Origin: Euryodendron excelsum
Lineage: Eukaryota > Streptophyta > Magnoliopsida > Ericales > Pentaphylacaceae
Assembly (NCBI GenBank): GCA_033060915.1
Contig: CM065380.1
Location: 44,126,001 to 44,190,000 of the forward strand
Direction of reading: 5' to 3'
DNA: 64,000 nt
The translations under genes and the position numbers were made by a program. Each line of letters starts with the position of its first letter. Position 1 is the first letter of the stretch. This document shows, piece after piece, positions 13,151 through 23,630 of this stretch. Under the pieces are notes generated by a model. That model saw nothing but the letters and a program-made list of their open reading frames with translations, was not told the DNA's origin and did no database searches.

Positions 13151-13500
13151 AAGCTTTTGTGGGTCCCACTAATGGATCATTTCATATGTTTTTCTTGGTT
13201 AAGAGTCCCATCTCATGGGTATTTGGTTGATTCCACTTGATTATAACTCCTTCAGAGTTGGATGGAACAGATTATGTTTTAAATAGCTGCATTTTATGGG
13301 TTTGCGTATTTTTAGTAAATTCATTTGGGTCCAGTGTCCAGGCTGGGAATTTTTATTGGTTATGCTTCAATATATGAAAGCGTTGTAGAGACAGTTATAG
13401 AAGTTGGACCAATAAAATTTGATCTCTGAACTGTTTAAATGGTGAATGGCGAGACACTGTTAATTTCTATTAGATGAGACTTATACGAGGCCATCATAAG

Positions 13501-13740
13501 GTTTATAGGCTTATTAGCTTCTTCTTCTTTTTCGTTATTTTAATTTCCGGCACTCTTGGGCAGACTTAAAAACCACAAGCATGCCTTCTAAAATCCTAAT
13601 ATCATTCCAAATAGACCGCCTAAGGTTATAGGCTTATTAGCTTCTTCTTTTTCTCCTTTATTTTAATTTCCGGCACTCTTTAATAGACTTGACAACCACG
13701 AGCATCCCTTCTAAAATCCAAATATCATTCCAAAATCTTA
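13501..13740. repeat. Diverged ~123-bp tandem duplication
   Basis: GTTTATAGGCTTATTAGCTT near 13500 recurs near 13624 as GGTTATAGGCTTATTAGCTT. Each copy continues through TTTCCGGCACTCTT and a CCTTCTAAAATCC motif to ATATCATTCCAAA. Confidence 0.65.
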
Positions 13741-13909
13741 ACCCTTTGATTTAAATTCCTAATTATACATCTTTTTACCTTACAACCTTGATTTTCCTTT
13801 AGTTTCCAGAATTTCTAGCTGATTTTCCTCCTAAATTCTCTACTGAAATTATCCTCAAAGATGAACAAATCTAACTCCTTTACCCTTTACCAAAATTGAA
13901 ATCCTCCTT

Positions 13910-14290
13910 TGCAACCATTACGCTTTGTTTGGATGGAAGGGAGGGGAGGTGAAGGGAAGTTTTAGTTAGGAGGGAAAGGGAAGGGAGGAGAAGGATATCT
14001 TGTTTGGATAACCAACAGGGAAGAGAGGGAGACATTCCCTTCTTGTTTGGTTTGACAAAAATAAATAAAGGGAAGAGACGGATATCATACAATTGTACTC
14101 TTATATATATCCTATGTATAAAACCCTAATATTTTTTTTATCATAAATTGATGGATTTAATTGGTATTTAAAATAAAATAATAACAGGCATTTCACTTCC
14201 CCTCCATTTCCTCCCAATTTTGGAGGGGGAAGGGAGGTGCAGAAAAATGCTTAAAAAGTGAGCCTTCTCACCCCTCCATACACTACCCCT
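13910..14290. repeat. Purine/pyrimidine-rich MITE-like remnant
   Basis: A GGAAGGGAGGGGAGG-type stretch (about 13931-13995) faces CCCCTCCATTTCCTCCC (about 14199) and a further CACCCCTCCATACACTACCC end. This resembles the TTTGTTTGGATGGAAGGGAG class of plant MITEs. The ends are degraded and no target duplication was found. Confidence 0.4.
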
Positions 14291-14409
14291 TCCGTCCTTA
14301 AAAATTACACAATCAAAATATAATTAACTTCTTCCTTCCGAACTCTTCACTTTCCCTCCGAAACCCTCAATCCAATCGAAGGCTTAAAGATGAAAATTTT
14401 ATGCCCTAG

Positions 14410-14740
14410 AATCAAGGAACACCATTTTCATTTATTTCAGTCGAAACAGCCAAAGCGTTTCCGTTTGCTAAGAAATTGAAACGATACACTAGTAGAATAA
14501 TAAAATTCTATTGTTTCCATTGAAACACACTAGAAGATAGCAAAATGCACCAAAACAAATTGCAATATACTGGAACAATAAGTTATGTCGACATGGATTT
14601 AAAATTTTTTTTTATAGATAATGTACGCTTCTTATTGAGAAAAATGCAAAGGTTGTATTGTCACGTTTGAAATGTTTCTGAAACGTTTCTGTTTCCGTGC
14701 TAATTAAAACAGCACATTGAAGCGAAGTTTTGCAGGTGAC
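14410..14740. mobile_element. Degenerate relative of the hAT-like element inserted in the UTP20-like exon
   Basis: The left part carries TCGAAACAGCCAAAGCGTTT, similar to the left end of the 17806 element. The right part carries GAAACGTTTCTGTTTCCGTG and CATTGAAGCGAAGTTTTGC, similar to its right end. The termini themselves are too worn to define borders. Confidence 0.45.
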
Positions 14741-15679
14741 CTTAATTTCCTTAAAATTAGGATAAATCCAGTAGTGCCAAGATAACATAAGAATTACTAG
14801 AAAGGTATTAGTTTCACATGACAATAGGAGTTATGATGAACTAGCTGTAAAATCACATTATCTAATATTTTAATCTTACATTTGGTTTTTTGGGATAATC
14901 AACATTCTTAAGCATAAATTGTGAAATAAAGCTTGTAATCAACTTCATGTGCAAACATACTTGATACGCCAAAATGTTTAGTGAACTAGAAGTTACTTGC
15001 TCGGCAGCATGGTGAATTAGGAGTTGATGTTATTTAGCGAATATAGAAAATAAGATAAAACACCACCTTTGGGTAGATGAGATGGCCAGGAATTTGCCTT
15101 GAGGAGTGGTTGTCTAAGTACCACGGATGTTTCTACGGAGGAGCTGTGTCTGTGCCGTATAGGTCTTGGATATTGACACTTCTTGGACAATTCAAGTAAT
15201 ATTTTCAACATCGTTTGGATGTTTGTAATTTGAAAATAATTTTATAATTATAGACACTTAGGCAGCATTTTTTAGACACTTCCCAGCAAATGATCCGCCC
15301 AGGAATCACTTAATAACCGAAATTTTTGGAAATGCTACTCACCTAACCATTAAATTGGTCCTAAAATAATTTTGGAAGAGAAAGTGATAGAAGTGCATTG
15401 TCGGAACCGGGTTAGAACTTTACCTTCAGGGGCTCTTGCTATAGCCGAACACAAGGGAAAGATCATTTCTAACCGATACTGAGAAGATCGTTTTATCAAG
15501 GAATGGAGATACTCTAAGCATTCCATTAGTTATGTATCAATGTCCAACAAAACTACTTGTATGCATCAAAAACCCCAGGTTCAGTGGGGTAGATGCATTA
15601 GACATGACCAACCTAAAGTCAACTATGCGAATGACACTTAGGGTACTGGAAAAGAAATATAGTTCCAATGACAAAAAAA

Positions 15680-16440
15680 AAAAAGAAAGGAAATGATTGA
15701 GTAGCCGTGATAGTAGTATGCATTATACTGCTATTGAGGTCAATGGTTGATCTTCTAATGAGGTTAATGATTCCTAGAATGTAGCTTGTGGAAAGGGATT
15801 AGAAAAAGCTTGGAATTGATTTCAAACTCACGTTCATTTTGTGGTGGGTGATGGAGATAAGGTGAGCTTATGGAATGATTTGTAGTGTGGGGAGTCTGGG
15901 GACATTACTTTGAAGGACCGTTATCCTTTACTCTACTAGCTTGCAGTGAATAAGAATGCTTCGGTGGTAGATTCTAGAAAAAGGGAGGGAGATGGAATGT
16001 TTTGGGCCATCACTTTTAGGTGTTTTTTACAAGATAGGGAGGCTGGGGTGATGGCAAGTTTTTTGATGTATGGGATAGTGGGGAGGGCGGTGATCATATA
16101 CTTTGAGCTGCTTCAAAATAGGGAAATATGAGGTCAAATCTTATTATAAAAGATTCATATTAGTTATGTTGAGGTGTTAATAAAAGGTTTTTTTTATGAC
16201 ATAGACTTTGGTGCATATTGTAAAGAGTAAATTTTTTTAGCCTCTCGTATATTTAGTGAAAAAAATAAACAGTTGGTCACGGATAGGAGGGATACATAGT
16301 TTGAATTTTTTTTTGGATTCTGTTGGCTCGATGAATCATGAGATAATGTAGCGAAGGTTTTTGCTTCCTTTATTTCCTTGTGTTAGTTGGGTGGTGCCCC
16401 TCGGCACCTGCTTTAATATACTATGTTTTCCTATTAAAAA
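15680..16440 (+). mobile_element. LINE (L1-type) 3' relic
   Basis: Across frameshifts the + strand translates to pieces typical of the region downstream of the reverse transcriptase in plant L1 elements. These include VVGDGDKV.LWND..CGES..LKDRYP, the open piece VNKNASVVDSRKREGDGMFW, and VKSYYKRF-like residues, followed by a degraded C-terminus. The end near 16430 has a short A run. Stops and frameshifts are frequent, the RT core is absent, and it is truncated at the 5' end as LINEs often are. Confidence 0.55.
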
Positions 16441-17257
16441 ATAGAAGTATGCGTTATATATTCTGTATTTAAGATTTGCTGTGTTCAAGTGTCTTTATTG
16501 TGCTGTATCTGTCTGTGTCCATGCTACATATGTAGAGGTCCTAAGTTTTAGCTGTTTCCCCCAAGGGCTCCTGGGGATTTATGCTAGTAATGGCTTGGTG
16601 TGTCGGTGATGAGGTGGACTGGACGTGGCTGAATGTTTGAGTGCTCTAAGAGGTCCCAACAGTCTGACATCTTGTTAGAGAAAAATGAGTGAAGGAAATA
16701 AAGAGTAAACAAGACAAATTTAGGTTTGAATGTGCTTTTAGAAATTTTGTTAGTAGTCTTTATGTAATAGACCAAGCATGGCTGACTGAAGCATTTGACT
16801 GGGTTAAGAACAATTTAAATCATGATTCCCAGGGCAAAACTTCAGATTGGAGGCACCTAAAGGGATGGAGACATTCTAAAATGAGATCGAATGTTGGTAA
16901 CGGGACTAAGGAAGATCTATTATTTTTGTTTCGGTAATGACAAGTTAAGCCTTTGAGTTGCCTACCCTAGAAAAATGATTTGGGGCCCTTTTAAATAATG
17001 ATGAGTTCAAAACATGTCTGCTAACTGACTAAAGATAAGTAGTAGCTACGGAATTGAAAGCTAAAACTATATAAAATTTAGAAAACTATATGATTATACA
17101 GCTGGTGTTCCCTACGGATTTACAACTTCTCCCCTCGTAACATACACTAAACGGTGTGTGTGGAAATGTTATTGGTATCTGTTGATCATTTATTTCTAGG
17201 TCAAATATTTTTTGAAAATTTTTTCATGAATTCTTCCAAATATTATTGTGCTTAATG

Positions 17258-17258
<1 letters not shown>

Positions 17259-17321
<63 letters not shown>
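17259..17321. repeat. Compound microsatellite (CT)n(TA)n(TG)n
   Basis: Continuous CT, then TA, then TG dinucleotide runs end one base pair before the acceptor AG of UTP20-like exon f. The TG run is the polypyrimidine-poor 3' end of the GC-AG intron. Confidence 0.9.
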
Positions 17322-17323
<2 letters not shown>

Positions 17324-17527
17324 GCTCAGACACCATCGTTGAAGTTGTAACTGCTGCCTTTCAAAGATTATGTGAGGAGCTGCAACCTACAGAGTTGAAT
17401 TTGATGCGCGATTGCTTATATGAGGAAATAATTGTCTCTGTAAATAATGGATCCTCATTGCACCTCAGTCGCCTGTTGTCCTTGCTTATTTCTGCCATTC
17501 AAATTGATTGTTTGCGCAAAATTTCTG
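17324..17527 (+). CDS. UTP20: UTP20-like exon f
   Basis: The acceptor TGCAG ends at 17323, directly after a (CT)n(TA)n(TG)n microsatellite. The GC of the split codon completes glycine, then SDTIVEVVTAAFQRLCEELQ and a further 47 codons follow to LRKIS. The donor is GTGGGC at 17528, phase 1. No lesion was seen. Confidence 0.88.
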
Positions 17528-18729
17528 GTGGGCTATAAATTAATTTTGATTGGTTTGTTCCTTTGTTAGTTTGTTTTGCTTGCTTTATACATTTCTGTAC
17601 CTCTTGCGCTGAGATGTGAAGGTGTTAATGTGTGGTACAGATTACCAACCAATGCTTCAACTAGTTGAGTTGCTTATGAGGACATTTATCATGCCTAATA
17701 GCATTGTGAAGGCAGAGGCCCAACCTTCTGAAATTGTTGATAAGGTTCTGCAGTTATTGCTTTGCATTCTTGATGGGCTGCATTTTCCTGATAATGCGTC
17801 AGTTCCATGGATCAAAATTTCGTTTCGTTGCCAAAGAAACAGCCGAAACATTTCGGTTTCCCCAGCCACCGAAGCGAAATACTGAAGAAATTTTGAAATT
17901 CCATGGGTTCGAACGAAACGGAGAAGTTTCTGTGTGTTTCGATGGAAACAACATGATGTGTCGACACACCAAAGCAAAAAAATTTCAAAAAGCCATCAAA
18001 TCTGGGAAGAAACTACAGAAAGAGGTAGAAGACGGAGGTAGACGACAAAGGAAAAGCCTTACCAGGTCAGCTGTCTAGTCCAGAGTCGAGGTACGCCTTC
18101 TTCCTCCTCTTCTTCTTGGCTTCGATCTTCTCCTCTCCCCTTGTCTCCCAAAATCTCTCTCTCTCTCTGTCTCTTCTTCGGTCTCTTCCCCCTTCGTGCG
18201 TCTCTCTCTCTCTCTCTCTCTGTGCGGCAATCAGAAGCGAGAAAGGTGAGTGATTTATAGACTTATGTACTTAGGTTTATGTTTTATGTTAATTTATTAA
18301 AAAACAGCTTTGCCCTTTCAGCTAATGAGTAATATATATATATATAATATTATAAACTACAATAAGTTCTAGATTTAATAAATATGAATATTATTACATT
18401 ATCAATTATTTGAATTAGAATGGAATATAGATTTTATATTAAAAAATATTTATAGTTGTTATCGTTATATACATGCAATAGGTAAATGTATTATCTTTTT
18501 AATTGAACTATTTAAATTTTAATTTATTAAAAAAACTCAATTTCTTTTAATAAAATCTTTTTCATTTGACATATTTACTCATTTTATTGCTATTTTTGCA
18601 TTTACATTATCACTTACTAGTTACTACTTAATTGTATTTTTATTTCGTAGTCCCAATAAATATATACCCTTAAACATGTTCTATTATTGTCATGTTAGCA
18701 TTAAAAGTATATATTAGTGGATATTAAGT

Positions 18730-18859
18730 TATGTTTTCAAATATTTCTTTTTGTTTTTCATTTTTTCTCTGTTTTCATCATGTTTTCGAAACGTTTTCGA
18801 AAAGTTTTTGCTTCTAAACCCACCAAAATGACCCATCAAAATAAAATTTTGATCCTGGT
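18730..18859. repeat. Internal duplicate of the hAT right terminus
   Basis: The stretch with ATGTTTTCGAAACGTTTTCG, then CCACCAAAATGACCCATCAA and AATTTTGATCCTG, parallels 21410-21541 (ATGTTTTCGAAACGTTTCC to ATTTTGATCCTTG). The element thus carries two right ends about 2.68 kb apart. Confidence 0.7.
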
Positions 18860-18963
18860 TAAGAACTACCAGAATAAAAGTCATCTCAAATACTTGAGAA
18901 ATGGTGCATACCCACAACTAAGACAAAAAAAAAAAAATAGTAACCTTAATATGTATGCCTAAG

Positions 18964-19991
18964 TGTCACGGGATGACAGATCGGGCATCACACGGTGACA
19001 GTGATGTGATCTACCATTGATCATATGTAGCGAAAATAATTCATGAGGTGACTATGAATCAAACAATAATCCCGCCAACTCAAACATCGAGCATAATGCT
19101 ATGCACTCGTCCAAGATCTATTCGTAAGCCCCACACATCTTGTGAAGCTCCCTTCCGATGCTCAAGCCTTGTGGCTCAACCCAAGCTATAGGTGATGGCA
19201 AGGCCAACTCTCAAATGCGTTTACACTCGACAAGCAATGTGTTTAGTGCCAAATCCCTCTCGAGGCACAAGCAAGGTGTCATGTACAACAGAACATGTGC
19301 GTGAATAAAGCATCACCCATTGGGCACAACGTCTCCAACCTTGAAGCTCTCTGATACCCGCGTCAAGGCAATTGCCCGCAAGGATAGGCAAAACTGAAGA
19401 GTAACCGAGAAGCCCACAATATAGTGCTTTGTGACGCCAATGCTACCCAAACTAAATGGCCGTGTACACAAGTTTGAACCCAACGGGTAAGTGTACGCAA
19501 GGCACATGGCATGCAAATGTGCACATTAATGGCCCAATCCGTCATGAGCATAAGCCCCGCCACGACACTAATACGGCATAGCGGGTGCATACGTCACAAC
19601 CTTTCATCCTGATGAATGCCTAACATTTGGCCCTTTGGGCACAATGTCGTCCATGTAGCCCCTTGGTTAGCATGAGGATTATGGCCACGTGCCACAGCCG
19701 GCTTCCAAGTCTCGCCTACACCTTGTTTACTTGAGTGCTGGCCCTTTCGGTAGCACCAAAAGGTGATAAAGTCAACACCAGACCCCTCCTTATAATAGCT
19801 TTCTTAGCTTTCTCCAACTTGACAAGAGAAAACATCATATTCCCTCGAGGAGCCATAATTTATAGATCTAATAAATATGAAAAATACAAATTACGAAATT
19901 GTCATGCCACCACAAGCAATCAAACTCAAACATGCCCCACGTCAAGGACCCCCCGCGACCCTAGACAAGCTACAGGTGGCAACCCGTGACA
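18964..19991. mobile_element. Probable solo LTR nested in the hAT-like element
   Basis: This block of higher GC starts TGTCACGGG and ends CCCGTGACA, so the TG...CA ends are also short inverted repeats. The flanking pentamers are CTAAG (18959-18963) and CTCAG (19992-19996), with 4 of 5 bases alike. Length 1,028 bp. No coding domain was recognised. An inverted-repeat DNA element is an alternative, but no other duplication fits as well. Confidence 0.5.
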
Positions 19992-21014
19992 CTCAGTAAT
20001 GAATAAAAAAGAATTGGATCACGAATCAACAAAGTTTTCTTCTTATTTTGTTTTAGGGAAACCAGAATTTTCTTTGAGTCAATGGTTAGATTCAAACCAT
20101 TGATTCAAGAGAGTAGGTCATACCCAATTTTGGATAACCCCCACCTAATTAGAGTCATATTGTCAATTTAAAGAACCCAAGTTATATTTACCTAAATATG
20201 AACAACCAATCATCTCAATAAACAACAGATAAACAAAAGTTTATATAAAAATAACTTAATCACAAACCATGAGAGAGAGATGATGATGATGGTTGAACTA
20301 AAGAGGATGATCAATGACTACAGTTGTGGAGTAAAAAAAGATGTGGATGGTTGAGACAGTTGAGGCCGAAGGTGGAGAAGAAGGTAGCTAGTGGTTGTGG
20401 CTAGAGATGAAGGAGAGAATATGAGAAAGAAGAAAAGAGAAAGCTTGATTGATAGAGAGAACTAGAGAAATTAGGAAACAATGAAAACATAGACTTCACT
20501 AAATGCGTGTTTCCAAGTTTAACCTAGAGAGAAATGTGAAATTTACCCACAATAAATAAAATAACTAATACACAAATAGGATTACTTGATTAAAATTTCA
20601 TGATTTTTAGTTTCTTACAAAAATGACTTCTCGAGCAAAAACAATTTGAATATTAGATTCATATGTAGAAGAATCGAGTGAAAATGAACAAACATGTATG
20701 GATAATTTATTAAGAGAAAAAACACAACTGTACAATAATATATTTCTCATATTTTTTTGTGTTTGGCAGCTGCATGAAAAAATTAAAAGATTTTCATCAT
20801 TATGACCTAGATGACCAATTTAATTGTGAATTAGTATAAGCATATCCTGCATCATCCTTGAATCAAGGATCAACAACATTTAACAAATAATACCATATTT
20901 CAAGATACAACAACAAAGGAATATGGTTTAGTTCACACACTTCATCAAATGATTAACCAATGAGACATTTGAGTTAAACCGATATAAGTAAAAATATCAC
21001 AACCCACTAAGATG

Positions 21015-21410
21015 GTTGTTCTTGAAGGCCCCATGAGAATGCCAAGGAGTTCACATAAGTCTAGAATCTTTTAGTATATTCTTGAGCATTCTAGCACATG
21101 GGAACTTTTTGGGGACATTCTAGAGCCTTCTACACAATTGTAGATAATGAGAGAATATATGGAGATTCTAGAATGAGTGAGAGGCTTCCTTAAGAAACTT
21201 CACTTGTAAATATTTTAGATATTTATATAGAATACTCTAGAGAGTTAATCTTTACCATTACCGTCCATTGAAGAGGTGGACAACTATAAATAAGTGGAGC
21301 CGTTCATTTGTAAAGTATCCAAAATTTCAAGCAATCAAAGCATTCTCCAAGTTCTCTCTAAGCTCTCTTGCTTACTTTATGCTTTCTTGTTCTGAGCCTT
21401 TTCTTTCAGT
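21015..21410 (+). promoter_or_regulatory. LTR- or promoter-like segment with TATA box
   Basis: A TATAAATAAG motif at 21285-21294 is followed about 30 bases later by a C/T-rich leader (CTCCAAGTTCTCTCTAAGCT). The whole resembles the U3-R part of a plant LTR. It directly precedes the second hAT right end. Borders were not defined, and no flanking duplication or primer-binding site was found. Confidence 0.3.
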
Positions 21411-21721
21411 ATTCTTAACCCAAATGTTTCTTTATGTTTCCCCATTTTTCTTAGTTTTCATTATGTTTTCGAAACGTTTCCTAAAAGTTTCCATTTCTTA
21501 GTCTACCGAAACGACCCATTGAAACGAAATTTTGATCCTTGGTCAGTTCTTTCTGTTGTCTCAGTACAATGGTCTCCTGTATTTGAGTTAAGAAATTCAA
21601 GGTATTGTCTTTCTGTAAGGTTTGGTGCATATCTCTTTTCATCCTCTAGGGTCCCCTCTTCTTTCTTTCTTTCTTTCTTCTTTTCTTCCTCTTTTTTTGA
21701 CGTGTATGACTTGGTTTTCAG

Positions 21722-21796
21722 TTGGCTGACATTTATCAAACAATTGCTACTGAAGGACCCATGTATACTCCATGCCTTCAGACAGAATATTATATG
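21722..21796 (+). CDS. UTP20: UTP20-like exon h
   Basis: The acceptor TTTTCAG ends at 21721 and GT of GTAATT lies at 21797. After the split codon AG|T it reads WLTFIKQLLLKDPCILHAFR then QNII. It ends in phase 2, compatible with exon i. Confidence 0.82.
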
Positions 21797-21886
21797 GTAA
21801 TTTAAACTACTATCACATAATATGTGATGATGGTTGTCATTTTTGCTCCTGCTGCTTATTTGTTAACTGTTCCAATTTGATTCCAG

Positions 21887-22236
21887 CGCGTTGAATGATT
21901 CAATAGAGACTTCAGAGGAAGAAGTTATTTTTTTGCTACTTATTTTCTGTGAAAGACTGCAAATTAAAGTGCAAAGCTCCAGCTTTGTAGATGAAACATC
22001 CAAAGAAAAGGTTTCAAGGATTTGCAGCTTCTTTCAGGAGTCTATTGTCTACTGGATTGGCATGATTAATGAAAATGTGCATGGTGGTTCATCACCGGTT
22101 CAACTTCAGGAGACTAAGTTGGCTTTGCTGTGGGGAGTCATTAGTTGCTATCCTTATATGACAGACATCCAAGCAAATTCATCCTTATTGTTGGACTTTA
22201 TAGATGCCCTTGATCGGCTTTTGATGGTTGAATCTG
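21887..22236 (+). CDS. UTP20: UTP20-like exon i
   Basis: The acceptor TTCCAG ends at 21886 and the donor GTAAGT begins at 22237. About 116 codons are open: ALNDSIETSEEEVIFLLLIF, then a run of HEAT-like helices to DALDRLLMVES. The phase-1 end fits exon j (G|AC gives D). No lesion was seen. Confidence 0.85.
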
Positions 22237-22640
22237 GTAAGTCGTGTCTTCCTGTTTCAATAAGACACTGTGATTCAAGTATACAACATAGTTTTAGAGA
22301 ACTGAATGTTATCTGGTATGCTTTCTCAGTGACATATAGACATGTAATAATTTTATCAATAAGTCCCATATATTTCTGAGGGTCCTCCTGTTATCTTACC
22401 TAAATACCTGCAAAGGGAGTTTCGGTTCCTGTATATTTAATTTGCCTTTTTTTTTTCCCTTCTTTTGTCACATGGAAAAATTTGATAGAGTTGATGGGAT
22501 GTTCTGGTGGTGTTCTGTGTAGGAAGATTTAGTTGTCATTTGTTAATAGAATTTTTGAATTGGGGCTTCTTGAATCTAGTTGTAGCAGCTATTAAGTATG
22601 CTTTTGGTGTATAGCTGGTCATTTATGTCAAGTTTTTCAG
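22237..22640. other. Intron between UTP20-like exons i and j
   Basis: GTAAGT at the start and TTTTTCAG at the end, AT-rich. No repeat or other coding signal was recognised. Confidence 0.7.
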
Positions 22641-22830
22641 ACAACATTGCAGGGTTTCATAGACACACTTGGCAAAGCCTAATTGGTGCTGCTTTGAGTT
22701 CCTATAACAAATTGCACTTTGGTAACATCAGAGATGATGAAGTGAGCAAATTTTTGCAACTTGCAACAAGATATAGGTCATCACCACAAATATTATCTGC
22801 TGTAGCTGATTTCTTGGATTCCATGGATAG
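22641..22830 (+). CDS. UTP20: UTP20-like exon j
   Basis: The acceptor TTTTTCAG ends at 22640 and the donor GTAAGT begins at 22831. It encodes DNIAGFHRHTWQSLIGAALS through LSAVADFLDSMDR, typical of plant UTP20. Phase 2 at the end. Confidence 0.85.
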
Positions 22831-22965
22831 GTAAGTTGTTTTTTGTCCCAGCAATGGACACATTTTTGGAAACTTACGCCATGTTTCTTTATTTTTTAAT
22901 GCTTGCTGAATGCATTGTGTTCATAAAAAGGACTGTATAACTTTCTAATAGCCATGCAAATGAAG

Positions 22966-23218
22966 GTCTATATTTCAAGCAGACAACGGCAAAGAAGTAT
23001 TGCATCCGGAGCTTAAAGTGGAGAAGGCTGTGGAATCATTTGGCATATTTGCTGAAAATTTGTGCCACTCAAACAAATTGATCCATCTTTCCACCTTAAG
23101 AGTATTGTGCCACTATGAACCTTTGACTTGTGAATATTTTCCCAATGATCAGTCTAATGAGAAGAAAACGAGAACTGACGTTTCTCAAACTTGCCTTGCC
23201 AATGATCAGGGCAATAAT
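22966..23218 (+). CDS. UTP20: UTP20-like exon k
   Basis: The acceptor chosen is AAG ending at 22965, because it is the only nearby AG that keeps the frame from exon j into HPELKVEKAVESFGIFAENL. The later CAG at 22982 would shift into a quick stop. The rest reads CHSNKLIHLSTLRVLCHYEP and a polar tail. The donor is GTATGT at 23219, phase 0. The weak pyrimidine tract at the chosen acceptor leaves some doubt about the first few residues. Confidence 0.75.
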
Positions 23219-23296
23219 GTATGTATATCTTTTCCTCTGCTGCTCTTGTTTTGACTCATTATGCTAGGTAGAGGTTGATTTTCGTCCAAATATCAG

Positions 23297-23630
23297 GTTC
23301 TTCAGCTCCTCCATTCAATTGAGGCGACCCCTCTTTCAGTTGCTACCAGTAGGAAAGTCATCCTTCTGATTTCAAGAATACAGATGGGCCTCTCTGCTGC
23401 TAGGATATCTGAAACATATTTACCGTGTTTTGTATGGGATTATTGGCATTTTCCATAACTGATTTAGCTATCTATGGAACCCAGCATTGGAGTGCCTTGC
23501 AGTTCTGACTAGCAATTATTTTGAAATGGTGTGGGATAGATTTGTTCAGTATCAGGAACACTGTCTCTCTTGTTTCTAGCATCTCATGATCAGTCTCATG
23601 GAAGCAAAACTGGATCAACTAGCAAGTCCG
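23297..23630 (+). pseudogene. UTP20: UTP20-like exon l with two frameshifts and a stop
   Basis: The exon opens VLQLLHSIEATPLSVATSRK in phase 0 and continues to ARISETYLP. Two bases then appear to be missing near 23425, and the homology resumes in another frame as IIGIFHN. That frame meets TGA at 23460-23462 where the family has arginine (probably CGA to TGA). It then continues FSYLWNPALECLAVLTSNYF and EMVWDRFVQYQEHCLS. A further base is missing near 23570 before ASHDQSHGSKTGSTSKS. Allowing for these changes, the exon ends in phase 1 at 23630, matching the next exon. Three independent lesions in one exon fit relaxed constraint. Confidence 0.8.

Larger units (their letters stand above)
10025..17323 (+). 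other. 7.3 kb GC-AG intron of the UTP20-like gene
   Basis: It starts GCAAGA and ends TGTGTGCAG. The content is mostly AT-rich, with repeats: two copies of TGAGCCACTTGTCACAAC (near 11101 and 11820), an 88-bp tandem duplication near 12611-12785, a ~123-bp tandem duplication near 13501-13740, a hAT-related remnant near 14410-14740, a LINE relic near 15.7-16.4 kb and a compound microsatellite at the 3' end. No additional UTP20 exon was seen. Confidence 0.75.
17806..21541. mobile_element. hAT-like DNA transposon inserted in a UTP20-like exon
   Basis: The left end CATGGATCAAAATTTCGTTT is the inverted partner of the right end, whose complement begins CAAGGATCAAAATTTCGTTT. There is one mismatch in 20 bases, and both begin with CA. 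The exact octamer GTCAGTTC flanks both sides. Subterminal DNA is rich in GAAAC/GTTTC motifs on both sides, as in many hAT families. No transposase was recognised, so it is probably non-autonomous. Its interior is mosaic: a second, diverged copy of the right end at about 18730-18859, a 1 kb LTR-like insert at 18964-19991, and an LTR- or promoter-like segment before 21410. Confidence 0.85.
17641..21601 (+). pseudogene. UTP20: UTP20-like exon g, split by a 3.7 kb hAT-like insertion
   Basis: The left part (17641-17805) starts after ACAG and encodes DYQPMLQLVELLMRTF through LHFPDNASV. The right part (21550-21601) encodes LSVVSVQWSPVFELRNS and ends at the donor GTATTG (21602). The 8-mer GTCAGTTC occurs at 17798-17805 and again at 21542-21549, bracketing an insertion with terminal inverted repeats. 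Counting one copy of the duplication, the two halves join exactly in frame (NASV|LSVVSV), and the exon phases on both sides agree. The insertion therefore post-dates the functional exon. If transcribed, the inserted DNA would bring stops unless it is spliced or excised. Confidence 0.88.

Noticed and set aside
17734..18078. 114-codon ORF crossing the left end of the hAT-like element
   Set aside because: It starts in the wrong frame of the UTP20-like exon and runs into transposon sequence; a chance fusion.
22982..23015. CAG at 22982 as the acceptor of exon k
   Set aside because: It would shift the frame and reach a stop within about 11 codons. The AAG at 22965 keeps the conserved frame.
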